Source of the DNA: CAWFFV01 sp963814985
GTDB lineage: Bacteria > Chloroflexota > Ktedonobacteria > Ktedonobacterales > Ktedonobacteraceae
Assembly: GCA_963814985.1 (NCBI GenBank)
Contig: CAWFFV010000027.1
Span: 260,779 to 324,778 of the forward strand
Reading direction: 5' to 3'
Length of the DNA: 64,000 nucleotides
Part shown: positions 52,830-61,106 of the stretch, piece by piece
Numbering within the stretch: position 1 is the stretch's first letter
Layout of the letters: every line of letters starts with the position of its first letter
Translations under genes and position numbers: made by a program
The notes under the pieces: generated by a model
Databases searched by the model: none
Told to the model about the DNA's origin: nothing
What the model saw: the letters and a program-made list of their open reading frames with translations, nothing else

Positions 52830-54007
52830 CTATTCGAGCGTGATCGCTCCACTTGCGGAATCGATATGAATCTTGACGGCGGTCAGCGGCAGTTGTGCTG
52901 GCCCCTGTAAGACCGCCGCCTGATGAGTTGGATCATATTGTGCTCCATGGCATGGGCAAATCAGATGCCCGCTACCAGGATCGTAGCCAACTTCACAGCC
53001 TGCGTGTGTGCAGATCGCGTCGAAAGCGACGAATTGCTGGTTGGGCAGATCGAATTCATACCCAGGATCACCCGTGCCTGGAATGGTAAAGGTCACAGCA
53101 CTGTTTTCTGGAACCGCCTGGACCTGAGTAATGGTGGGCCGGTGGAGGGACTTCCCAATCCAGTGGTTCCATTGCTCGTCGCTCCGCTGAGGTCGTCGTG
53201 CCTGGACGCCCAAAGAGATGGAGGGTGGGCTCACGAGTGCCAGACCGATCACACTCACGCCCCCGACCACCAGCCCTTGCAGGAAGGTGCGACGCTTCTC
53301 GCGACGCTGCCGGAAAGCGGCGAAACGTTGGTTCTGTGGTTTCCTTGGGGAATACCTGGCTCGGCGTGTGCCAGGTGTTCTTGCCCAGGATCAGCACCCC
53401 CAGGATGCGTGCGATCAGCCCTTTCTGGGACAGACCCTGAAGGGAAGAAGACCTGTTGGAGCCAGAGATCGCAGGTAGGAAGTCCTGTGCCAGTGGGTCC
53501 TATGAGAAAAAGTGTGAGCCAGCTCAAGGCAAAAACGATGTCCGCCCCGTAAAAGTAGGGATAGACATTCCAGCTGGCCGTCAAGAAGAAGAGGAGGCTC
53601 AGTACCATCCCGAAGAAAGCCGCTGGACGGAAAAGCAGGCCAAACAACGTTGCCAGACCGATCGCCAGTTCACCCAGAGCGACCGTCCAGCCAAACAAGA
53701 CGGCGTGAGGCAAAACGATTTTGATCAAGAAGAGGTGCAGAGGAGATCCCTGCGCAAAACCAATAATTTGATTGCCAATATAGTCTGAGTTCGCTTTCTG
53801 GAAAAAGTTGGAGAGGTCTGTGAGTTTTTGCAGGCCCGCGTATACAAAGGTTCCTCCCAGAAACAGGCGTTGGGGAAAGAGCATCCACCCTTGAGTAGGC
53901 GAGGGCGCGTTATCCGGTGGGAATGAAGGATCACGCTGCCTGAGTGGCAAGCGTTGAGTGGGTCTCTCAGCGATATTCGAGAACGACGGCGTGTGCACCG
54001 ATTTCAT
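52830..54007 (-). CDS. DoxX-like membrane domain fused to a Tat-type Rieske [2Fe-2S] domain (two frameshifts)
   Basis: The N-terminal part shows four membrane helices of the DoxX/DoxD type (starting PQRLFLGGTFVYAGL and ending FALSWLTLFLIG). The C-terminal part is a Rieske domain with the cluster ligands CTHAGC and CPCHG. Between them, in a third frame, is a linker containing LGKNTWHTPSQVFP, and the Rieske part begins with a twin-arginine motif, KRRTFLQG, followed by a hydrophobic stretch. Breaks near 53445 and 53300-53320 would make one polypeptide of about 390 residues. ATG 54007 with GGAG upstream is preferred over a TTG at 54025. The likely role is membrane electron transfer involving a quinone. 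A soluble Rieske alone would have no good start codon that keeps the twin-arginine motif, which favours the fusion. The alternative is two adjacent genes. Confidence 0.75.
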
Positions 54008-54237
54008 AACACATACTCCAATCAATCAAAAAAACGATGGTTCTTGCACCATTTCCTGTCGTGATACTCTATGATCTGTACTCTAGTAAAAGAAGATGAG
54101 ATGAACGTGAAAAACGTGACCTTGAGCGTGACACGAGGAATTCTCATAGCCTATTCATCTCAATGCAGAGTCCCGAAGGCGCAGTTGAAGAGGCAGCTGA
54201 ATCAGGATAGAGCCACACAGGATATTCTTGCCGTTCT

Positions 54238-55493
54238 TTAATCGGATTTGCTTACAATGAGACTGGCATGCATGCCACCCAACCCACTGGAAAGGATAAG
54301 TGCATGACTCATAGAGAGATCCATACAATTACTGGTACTATTGAACTCAGAATGCAATAGCGAGTCCTGAGCTGGAGGAACTATCTGGCGATTAAGCGCC
54401 AATGTAGCGATTGCCACATCTGTCGCTGCCGCTGCGCTCAGCAAGTGTCCGAGGACAGTTTTAGGAGTGACAATGGGAAGAGACCCATCAAATATACTCC
54501 TTATGGCCGCCTCTTCTGCTACATCTTCTTCTGCAAGAGCGGGCCAGCAGGAAATATCGCATCAACTGCGGTCGACTGGATGTCAGCCTGCACTAAACTC
54601 GCATGAATAACCTGCATTAGCCCCTTCTCCGGCTGTTTTCTTGCTCCATCTAAAGGGTATGGACTTGTGCCTCTACTCCACCCACGAACCTCGGCCAGAA
54701 TAGGAACTCCTCTTCGTAAAGCGTGCTCACGCTCTTCAAGGACAAGGAACGTACTACCTTCGCCAATAAACATTCCTGTATGTTGGCGAACAAAAGATCG
54801 AGATGCGGTTGACACGTTTCCAGGCTGAGACGTTGGCTGGAGCATGTTAGACGTGTTATAAGCTGCCCACGCGAGAGGAGTAAGCGGAGCCTCAGTTCCA
54901 CCAGCAATGACAATCTCTGCATCGCCGCGTTGGATGGCTTTGGCACCTTCAATGAGCGCATGGGCACCGCTTATTCGCTCGGAGACAAATGTTCGAGCAC
55001 GTCCTTCTATGCCAAACAGAATGCTTATGTGTCCCTGGGGACCAGCAAGGAAACCCGCTGTGAGGCTATAGCGACCCATTGCGTCCATTCCTTTTGTCCA
55101 GAGGTTATGCATCTCACGCTCAAGATAGGCCCACCCGGCTGCAATGGTGGCGACCGTAAGTGACACACGTTCTGGTGCAACTGGTGAACCCTCAGAACGG
55201 AAATCCATTGGCAGTTTTGCCATTTCGAGAGCATCAAGAACTGCAATTAAGGCCATTTGAGAGCAGCGATCTGTCTGTGCCATCAGCGCCTCTGTCAACA
55301 CGCGCGGCTCACTGAAAGAAGGTACTTGACCTGCTACCTGGCAGATGTATCTGGAAGGATCAAAGTACTTTTGAGGATCGATTGGGCCTGGGCATATGTG
55401 ACCAGAGGAAACACACGTCCATAGTGTTTCTGCCCCTCTTCCTGCTGGCGTAAGAGTCCCGATTCCAGTGATAGCAACGGCTCGTTTGGTCAT
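54238..55493 (-). CDS. KS-beta / chain-length-factor-like ketosynthase homologue (one frameshift)
   Basis: A thiolase-fold protein paired with the active ketosynthase upstream. The motif that should carry the catalytic Cys reads SERISGAHA, so Arg or Ile stands where SACASG has Cys, as expected for a non-catalytic KS-beta partner. The C-terminal part (PKTVLGHLLSAAAATD, then GLGGMHASL) is in another frame; restoring one base near 54540 turns GPLLQKKM-stop into GPALAEEDVAEEAA and joins them. Whole length is then about 418 residues. Its start is two bases after the stop of the KS-alpha gene, with GAGAGG upstream, so the two are coupled and should form a heterodimer. Known KS-beta subunits help set polyketide chain length. 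Confidence 0.85.
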
Positions 55494-55495
55494 AC

Positions 55496-56779
55496 TTACC
55501 TCTCTGCTTTCTGCAATACCAGGGTGGCATGGATACCCGAAAATCCACTCGCAATCACAAGGGAATGAGTTCCAGTAAACGGGCGAGCTTTATGAGGCAC
55601 ATAATCAAGGTCGCACAGAGGATCAGGCTCTTCGTAATTAATTGTCGGATGGATCATGCCTTTAGTAAGGCTGAGCGTTGCCGCCATCACGCCAAAGAAA
55701 CCGGCAGTAGCCAGAGAATGGCCTATCGCTGATTTCGTAGCACTCATCGGAACCTCATAGGCATGCTCGCCTAGCGCTTCCTTGATTGCTCTTGTCTCGG
55801 TTTGATCATTTTGATTCGTTGAGCTGGCATGTGGGTTAATATAGTGAATATTTTCTGGTGTTATGCTTGCTTCACTCATTGCTTGCTTAATTGCTCGCGT
55901 TAAGTGGGGAGCTACAGCTGGCTTGAGACTGATCATGTGTGTAGCATTACTCGTCAGGCCAAAACCAGTAATTTCTGCATAGATATGAGCACCACGATTG
56001 ACGGCATGGTCCCGCTCTTCAAGAAGAAATGCCCCAGCTCCCTCGCTCATCACAAAGCCGCTACGTTTCATATCAAATGGACGCGAAGCACGCTGTGGTT
56101 GGTCATTGAAGCCAGTCGCTAAGCAATGAATAATATCACATGACCCAAATCTGGTAGGAGTGATGGGAGCTTCACTTGCTCCTGTAAGCATGATCGTCGC
56201 ATCGCCATCACGTATCGCTTCATATGCATATCCAATGACATCGACACCACTGGCACAAGCTGAAGATATGGCGTCGCACGGTCCATGTACATCGAGCAAC
56301 TGAGCAAGAAGGAGGGCAGGAGCATTGCAAATCCAATCCAGGTAGAACTCAGGAGGGATCTTTGCCGGGTCAACCGCTTCAGCCCCATTTTGCGTTGCCA
56401 GACAATAGGCAACTTCAGTGGCTTGCGCAGCACCGACAGCAGTGGTAAACGCGATGCCCCAGTGGTCACGTACAGTAGCAGGCGATGTATCCAGATGAGC
56501 ATCACGCACTGCTTGTAACGCCGCTACTACCGCAAACTGCACATATCGATCACGCTGACGAATATGATCTGGTAACTGTTGAGCTTCTTCGAATTGCTCA
56601 ACCTCCGCAATCACCTGAGAGGCAAATTCGGCCCCAAGCTGCTCGAAGAGATTACAATGAGTGATATTTTTGAGAGATTTTGCAGCAGAATGACCAGAGA
56701 TCAGCCCATGCCAAAAAGCGTCAATCGTGTTTCCAAGAGGACTAACTACTCCCATTCCCGTGATAACGACTCTACGCAT
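55496..56779 (-). CDS. KS-alpha / FabF-like beta-ketoacyl-ACP synthase
   Basis: An intact 427-residue condensing enzyme: active-site Cys in SSACASG, first His in INPHASST, second His in KSAIGHSLATAG and C-terminal GFSGIHATL. It resembles FabF and type II KS-alpha proteins. Paired with a Cys-less homologue in a coupled two-gene unit, it looks like a type II PKS minimal heterodimer rather than a housekeeping FabF. No ACP, ketoreductase or malonyltransferase gene lies nearby, so its carrier must be elsewhere or shared. ATG 56779 has AAGGAG eight bases upstream. First gene of the minus-strand block, with a 690-bp upstream region. Confidence 0.93.
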   Translation of the reverse strand: MRRVVITGMGVVSPLGNTIDAFWHGLISGHSAAKSLKNITHCNLFEQLGAEFASQVIAEVEQFEEAQQLPDHIRQRDRYVQFAVVAALQAVRDAHLDTSPATVRDHWGIAFTTAVGAAQATEVAYCLATQNGAEAVDPAKIPPEFYLDWICNAPALLLAQLLDVHGPCDAISSACASGVDVIGYAYEAIRDGDATIMLTGASEAPITPTRFGSCDIIHCLATGFNDQPQRASRPFDMKRSGFVMSEGAGAFLLEERDHAVNRGAHIYAEITGFGLTSNATHMISLKPAVAPHLTRAIKQAMSEASITPENIHYINPHASSTNQNDQTETRAIKEALGEHAYEVPMSATKSAIGHSLATAGFFGVMAATLSLTKGMIHPTINYEEPDPLCDLDYVPHKARPFTGTHSLVIASGFSGIHATLVLQKAER

Positions 56780-57469
56780 TGTTTCTTCTCCTTATCCTAG
56801 CTTCAGCCAGACAAGCTTGTTCGCTCTTTATCATCATCAACAGGCGACGATGATCGCCATTATGCAACTATTATTTCGACTGGCTCTCGCTGTAACAGGG
56901 AATTAGCGCTACAATAGAATCTATATATTAGGAATTACCTCTTTCTATCACATATTTTTGTGATATCTTGCTTTTACATTTTCTCCCTACAATTATAACC
57001 ACAACCAATATTTAAAGTCAATTGCCTAAGATATATTTATTAAACGCGTAAACGTTATTACAAATCACTTAATGTCATATTTTATCATTAATGCACATAT
57101 AAAAGGGAATGTTCCCTATTTTTATTAAACTGCGGCTAAGTCAGTTAAAGTAATTGTCAGCACTATTATCGGCGAACGTATCATGGAGAAAATATTTTTA
57201 ATATTTTCTTTATAGATGCTTATCTTAATATTCTGTTATTATACATGTAGAAACGTTGCCTGACTTATTCGCACATTCTTTTCTGGAAGCCATACATCAG
57301 GGTTATTTAAAAGTTCTCAGAGTAGAGATATCAGGTCGCAGAAAGCCTCTACAGTGCCATAAAATGCGACAAAACACTAGATTTTTGGGAACGTTGTTTC
57401 GATACTCTTAAATATTGAAATACAGGGACAGCAATAGACGAGTATCGCTAATATCCGAACGGAGCAAGG
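56780..57469. promoter_or_regulatory. AT-rich divergent intergenic region (690 bp)
   Basis: No gene is apparent. It separates the leftward KS-alpha gene from a rightward small gene and should hold both promoters; I cannot choose a convincing -35/-10 pair for either. AAGGAG precedes the KS-alpha start and GGAG precedes the GTG at 57470. An 8-bp inverted repeat (CGATACTC at 57400-57407 and GAGTATCG at 57440-57447) lies just upstream of the small gene and could be a regulator site. The stretch 56930-57250 is strongly AT-rich. Confidence 0.45.
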
Positions 57470-57958
57470 GTGGTATATACTCTAGAAGTTGAAACCATGA
57501 TACAAATAATGCAAAAACATAAAAAAACAGGACATCTACACGCTGATTTGCCATCAGGAGTTCCTGGCCTACGTGAATCTTGCCATGTAGAAATAGCTCT
57601 GGAGATAGGAAATATTATCTCCTGTTCTATTGCGGGTAGTGGCGGCTTCACCCTTACAGGAAACAGGGCATATCAAGAGCTTACTCATTCGGGACGGATT
57701 CGCTGGACTTTTGTTCCTCCTCCATCTCCCATTACGCAGCCAGGGCTTACTACCCAGACCATTTCCTGCCCGCGCCGTATTGCGGTAATGAGGCAAGAGC
57801 AAATGCATTCCTGGCCACTCATGCACAAACAGGTTTATGGATTAGCGGATGGAACGAGAAGCGTTGCGGATATAGCAGAGTTGCTTTCGGCCACGCCCAA
57901 AGCCATAGAGGAAATTTTGCGCGACTTGCGATCTATTTGCGTCATTGCGATTGAATAG
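57470..57958 (+). CDS. Small two-part hypothetical protein (DUF4388-like N-terminus, helical C-terminus)
   Basis: A 162-residue protein without membrane segments. The N-terminal half (MIQIMQKHKKTGHLHADLP, then a beta-rich stretch with GNIISCSIAG) has the look of DUF4388-type domains, found in bacterial gliding and signalling proteins. After a proline-rich linker (FVPPPSPITQP), the C-terminal 50 residues (ALADGTRS-like GLADGTRSVADIAELLS, then IEEILRDLRS) look like a winged-helix or small helical domain. The start is GTG 57470 with GGAG five bases upstream; an internal ATG at residue 10 is possible. It is followed after 49 bp by a membrane protein with a HAMP-like segment, so the two may form a signalling pair. 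Function unknown. Confidence 0.72.
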   Translation: MVYTLEVETMIQIMQKHKKTGHLHADLPSGVPGLRESCHVEIALEIGNIISCSIAGSGGFTLTGNRAYQELTHSGRIRWTFVPPPSPITQPGLTTQTISCPRRIAVMRQEQMHSWPLMHKQVYGLADGTRSVADIAELLSATPKAIEEILRDLRSICVIAIE

Positions 57959-58007
57959 CTTGTATAGGACAGACGTTAAAAATAAATTTGAACAAAGAGG
58001 TCCAATT

Positions 58008-59046
58008 ATGAATAATCTTTCGACACTCCCTGTAAACACTCCACAAGGAGAGCCACCTGTACTCCCGAAATATCAGCAGAGCAAGTCCCCTCGGGGGATG
58101 GCTCGGATTTTCCAATTGTGGTATCGAATTGCCTCTCCTCCCGAACCTGATGATACGGCATCTTTGGAAGGAGGGAACTGTTTCGTCGTGGACGAACAGG
58201 TAGTAAATTACCATCCTCCTCTTCATCGTGGTTTTGATTTCCTACCCGGCTGCGTTTGCCGGATCCAACTCTTTACTTATTGTTATCCTGACCATCAACC
58301 TATTTACGCTAACGCTAGCAGTTGTGCTCAACCGCTCAAGAAGGGTCAGTATAGCCGGAATTATAGTTGTGCTAAGTATTACCGCAAGTCCCACCATGAA
58401 TATTTTAACCACTCCCGGCGGCGTGAATACCAGTGCTCTGCCTATTTTCGGTCTCCTGGTGCTCCCTTTGATGTGTGCTGTCTCATTTCTTCCACCGTGG
58501 TGGGTCTTTGTGGTAGGAGCAGGAAATTGCCTTTTTACGCTATTTGCATTGAGATTTATGCCTAGCTCAGGAGAGTTACATGAAGTTCTCAAAGTCGCAT
58601 TTCCTGGCGTTGTTACCCCAATACTTCTGAGTCAGGTGATTGTGTCAACAGTGACATTTCTGTGGGTACGCGGTGCTGCACAGGCGCTTCTGCGAGCTGA
58701 CCAGGCTGAGGAAATTGCCAAACTCGAACATGATATGGTTGTACAGGGGGCAGAAACCGTTGCTCGGCAAAAGCAGCAGCTAGACCTCAGTATCCAAAGA
58801 ATTGTGGATGCACATACACGTGTGGCAAACGGAGACTTCAATGCACGAGTTCCTCTGACGCAAGAAAATGTGCTCTGGCAGATCTCAGGCTCTCTCAATA
58901 ACCTGCTTGCTCGTTTGCAACGTTTGCGTCAAGATGCCGCAAAAACACAAAAAATGCAATTATCACTGGAAGAAGCTCTCGAAGAGAATGCCAGGTTAAA
59001 AAGACTCATCGGCAAGGACGTCCTTATGAAACTAACAGATGATTGA
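58008..59046 (+). CDS. Six-helix membrane protein with HAMP-like coiled segment (two frameshifts)
   Basis: An N-terminal cytoplasmic segment (starting MNNLSTLPV at 58008, then ARIFQLWYRIASPPEP) continues, after breaks near 58170 and 58215, into six membrane helices (from ITILLFIVVLISY to VIVSTVTFLWV). Beyond the helices are about 110 cytoplasmic residues: a coiled coil (ADQAEEIAKLEHDMV), a HAMP-like stretch (RVANGDFNARVPL) and a second coil. There is no kinase, cyclase or methyl-accepting domain, so this is a sensor-like protein without visible output. The first break is supported by an ELFRRGRTG stretch in a third frame that fits the basic region before the first helix. The part from about 58228 onward is a clean open frame. 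It probably works with the small protein upstream. Confidence 0.7.
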
Positions 59047-59174
59047 CACTCCCCACACAAAACGTTAATGGAACCTTTCCATTCACTTCCCTCGTGATGG
59101 TAAGTGTGAATGAAAATATTCAGGCAAGTGATATCAGAGAAAGGGCTTGCGAGATCGCGGTTCTTTAATACTAT

Positions 59175-59433
59175 ATGAAAGAAGGAGATGACATGCATAC
59201 CTTCGATCGTCACACTACGAAGAAGGCCGCTGTCATTTACACACATAGCCACGTGGATCACTTCGGCGGTGTCAAGGGCGTTGTCTCCGAAGAGGAGGTG
59301 CAGGCCGGAAAGATCCCTGTCCTTGCGAGAGGAGGCTGCAAAGAACTATGTGGAATTCATGGGCGGAGCACAGGCAGTGATAACAAAAGCTCAGAAATCA
59401 TTTGCCAGAGGCAACTATCGTTGGGTAGCTCAG
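59175..59433 (+). pseudogene. Remnant of a metallo-beta-lactamase-fold alkylsulfatase gene
   Basis: One frame encodes AVIYTHSHVDHFGGVKGV, the zinc-binding signature of SdsA1/BDS1-type alkylsulfatases. About 10 codons later another frame encodes KNYVEFMGGAQAV and FARGNYRWVAQ, which in full enzymes lies several hundred residues further on. So the N-terminus, roughly 250 internal residues and everything after WVAQ are missing. The remnant ends exactly where the tnpB element begins, and no continuation is visible beyond the element. ATG 59175 has AGAAGGAG-like sequence nearby, but no functional enzyme can be made. Confidence 0.8.
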
Positions 59434-59600
59434 TTGACACTCCCCCCAGCTAAAGCGCGGGGGATTCTTCCTTCAGCGACCCGACTTGCCACTTCTCCGT
59501 TTGGAGGAAGCAGTAGAGGCCAGATCTCCAGAAGCGTTTGATGAGTCGCGCTCATCGGTTCGCGTGTGCCCCACGCTACGTTGCAATGCTTTCTGCAAAA
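59434..59600 (-). ncRNA. Probable omega RNA (reRNA) of the tnpB element
   Basis: In characterized TnpB systems the guide RNA scaffold comes from the 3' end of tnpB and the element's right end, and the guide is the flanking DNA. Here the minus strand from the last tnpB codons continues into a strong hairpin (59442-59463) and ends at GAGTGTCAA (59434). The guide would then be read from 59433 leftwards, beginning CTGAGCTACC within the alkylsulfatase remnant. The 5' boundary is a guess. This rests on family knowledge and position, not on an RNA match. Confidence 0.5.
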
Positions 59601-60669
59601 TGTTGAGAGCGGCATTATGATCGCGATCCAACACCACACCGCATTCCTGGCAGATATGGGTCCGTACGCTTAAGCTTTTTTTGACCAGCGTGCCACAAGC
59701 CGAACAATTCTGGCTCGTGAACTGAGGGGCCACAGCTATCACAGGGATGTTGTGCATGGCTCCATAGGCTTTCACCCATTGCAGGAACGTTCCCCAACCT
59801 GCGTCATGAATGCTCTTTGCCAGATGACGATTCTTCACCAGGTTGCGTATCTTGAGGTTTTCAAAGGCAATCAGGTCGCAAGATGTAACTAACGTGTTTG
59901 CCGTCTTTCTGGCAAAATCTTCACGCTGCCTTTGCACTTTCAAATACGCTTTTGCTAAAATTTTTCGTGATTTCTTGCGGTTACTGCTTTTCTTCTGCTT
60001 GCGAGAGAGTTGACGATGAAGTCTTTTGAGCCGCTTTTCAGCTTTGCGATAGTGGCGCGGGTTCTCTACGGTAGAGCCTTCTGAGTCGGTATAGTAGGCT
60101 TTGAGTCCCACATCAATTCCGATCTGCTTCCCAGTGGGCGTATGCGAGATGAAACGATCTGCCAGGACTCCGAACTGGCAGTAGTAGCCATCAGCACGCC
60201 GTACGATCCGAACACGCTTGATCTGTTTAACAGGAAATATTTCAATGTCACGGGTTCCAATCAAGCGGAGACACCCAATCCCACAACCATCAGTGAAGGT
60301 GATATGTTTTCCATCTGGCTCTAATTTCCAACCCGTTGTTTTGTACTCTACACTACGGTTGTTGTGCTGAAACTTTGGGTATCCCTTCTTCCCAGGCTTC
60401 TTTGTCCAGCAGTTCTCATAGAAACGAGAGATGGCAAACCAGGCACGATCCGCAGCCGCTTGACGGGCTTGTGAGTTGAGGAGAGAAGCAAACGAGTACT
60501 CTTTGGCAAGTACAGCACAATAGCATTGCAAATCGTTCTGCGAGACGCCACGCCCATCCATCCACTTGCGTAGGCACTTGTTGCGAATGAACTGCACAAT
60601 GCGTATCGCTTCCTCGATGGTTGCATATTGCACACTCGTGCCATCCAATTTGTACTCGTAGGTGAGCAC
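59473..60669 (-). CDS. tnpB: TnpB (RNA-guided nuclease of IS200/IS605 elements)
   Basis: An intact protein of about 398 residues. The RuvC-like catalytic residues are present: Asp in GIDVGLKAYYTD, Glu in LIAFENLKI and Asp in VLDRDHNAALN. A four-Cys zinc finger (CSACG and CQECG) lies between the last two. The N-terminal domain and the basic helical region (RLKRLHRQLSRKQKKS) are normal. The frame also opens at ATG 60711, but a good promoter -10 overlaps that codon, so I take GTG 60669 (VLTYEYKLDG) as the start. Known TnpBs cut DNA guided by an RNA from the element's right end. The first gene is divergent to a ribbon-helix-helix protein. Confidence 0.93.
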   Translation of the reverse strand: MLTYEYKLDGTSVQYATIEEAIRIVQFIRNKCLRKWMDGRGVSQNDLQCYCAVLAKEYSFASLLNSQARQAAADRAWFAISRFYENCWTKKPGKKGYPKFQHNNRSVEYKTTGWKLEPDGKHITFTDGCGIGCLRLIGTRDIEIFPVKQIKRVRIVRRADGYYCQFGVLADRFISHTPTGKQIGIDVGLKAYYTDSEGSTVENPRHYRKAEKRLKRLHRQLSRKQKKSSNRKKSRKILAKAYLKVQRQREDFARKTANTLVTSCDLIAFENLKIRNLVKNRHLAKSIHDAGWGTFLQWVKAYGAMHNIPVIAVAPQFTSQNCSACGTLVKKSLSVRTHICQECGVVLDRDHNAALNILQKALQRSVGHTRTDERDSSNASGDLASTASSKRRSGKSGR

Positions 60670-60702
60670 TGCCTCTTGTCCTCTCTCGTTTGATGTGCTA
60701 CG

Positions 60703-60731
60703 ATTATACATCGTAATTATGATGTAGTCAA
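60703..60731 (-). promoter_or_regulatory. Sigma-70-type promoter for tnpB
   Basis: On the minus strand, TTGACT (60731-60726) and TATAAT (60708-60703) are separated by exactly 17 bases, a near-consensus promoter. The expected RNA start is about 60696, upstream of GTG 60669 but downstream of ATG 60711, which decides the tnpB start. Confidence 0.75.
60707..60726. promoter_or_regulatory. Imperfect palindrome in the tnpB promoter spacer, candidate operator
   Basis: A 20-base palindrome with 18 matching positions is centred on TAATTA, with arms TACATC and GATGTA. It fills the space between the -35 and -10 boxes of tnpB and touches both. The divergent gene starts 22 bases away and encodes a ribbon-helix-helix protein, a family that binds such palindromes as dimers. 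Binding here would block tnpB transcription and probably its own. Confidence 0.5.
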
Positions 60732-60747
60732 GAAAGAAGGGGCCGTG

Positions 60748-61035
60748 ATGCGAACACGCAAAAACATTTACTTTACTGAGAAGCAGGTAGAACGTTTAGA
60801 GAAGATGAGCAAAGAAGAAAACTTGTCGGAGGCGGAAATTGTACGAAGAGCACTCGACGCATACTTAGCGTGGAATGACCCAACCTATGCCCCACAACAC
60901 AAGCCCCAAACAAGGACGCCCATTCATCCCCTGGATAAATCACAGGGGCTTTCTGGGCCAGTCACGGTAAGCACGAAATACGTGCATGTCTTACAATTGC
61001 GTGCACTGCATCCAGTGACCTTCCTTGAGGCCTGA
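60748..61035 (+). CDS. Ribbon-helix-helix (CopG/Arc-type) DNA-binding protein
   Basis: A 95-residue protein. The N-terminal 45 residues fit the ribbon-helix-helix fold: a beta strand KNIYFTEKQ, helix VERLEKMSKEENLS and helix EAEIVRRALDAYLAW. The remainder is proline-rich with no recognized fold. ATG 60748 follows AAGGGG; a GTG one codon earlier is an alternative start. It is divergent from tnpB, and the only intergenic space holds the tnpB promoter and a palindrome, so it is probably a repressor of tnpB and of itself. A perfect 10-bp stem-loop follows its stop codon. Whether it belongs to the element depends on the uncertain left boundary. Confidence 0.82.
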   Translation: MRTRKNIYFTEKQVERLEKMSKEENLSEAEIVRRALDAYLAWNDPTYAPQHKPQTRTPIHPLDKSQGLSGPVTVSTKYVHVLQLRALHPVTFLEA

Positions 61036-61037
61036 GA

Positions 61038-61071
61038 AAGGAGGGTTTCCGTGAAATCAACAACCCTCCTT
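61038..61071 (+). terminator. Strong stem-loop after the ribbon-helix-helix gene
   Basis: AAGGAGGGTT (61038-61047) and AACCCTCCTT (61062-61071) form a perfect 10-bp stem with a 14-base loop, starting three bases after the stop codon. There is no clear T run after it. It could be a terminator for the small gene, or the left-end hairpin of the IS element. It also lies 36 bases downstream of the leftward phaC stop, so it may serve both genes. Confidence 0.6.
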
Positions 61072-61106
61072 GACCTGCTCCCGCGTTTCATACCAACGCT
61101 GAGCTA

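Larger units (their letters stand above)
59434..61072 (-). mobile_element. IS200/IS605-group element with tnpB only (IS1341-like), plus a ribbon-helix-helix gene
   Basis: The right end is well supported. On the minus strand the sequence after tnpB ends in a hairpin (CCCCC, then a GC-rich loop, then GGGGG) followed by GAGTGTCAA, ending at 59434; TCAA is the right-end cleavage motif of the IS608-type relatives. The left end is uncertain; I place it at the 10-bp hairpin at 61038-61071, after the divergent gene and before phaC. No tnpA transposase is present, so the element could move only with one supplied in trans. It sits at the edge of a broken alkylsulfatase gene. Confidence 0.7.

Noticed and set aside
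53068..53397. A separate 109-codon gene between the DoxX and Rieske parts
   Set aside because: Its sequence fits as the linker joining the two domains after frame correction, and its second half reads as out-of-frame Rieske leader.
59080..59112. Imperfect inverted repeat CATTCACTT / AAGTGTGAATG after the membrane protein gene
   Set aside because: It has a two-base bulge, a long loop and no T tract, so it is too weak to call a terminator.
60669..60711. ATG 60711 as the tnpB start
   Set aside because: The -10 box of the tnpB promoter overlaps this codon; GTG 60669 lies downstream of the expected RNA start.
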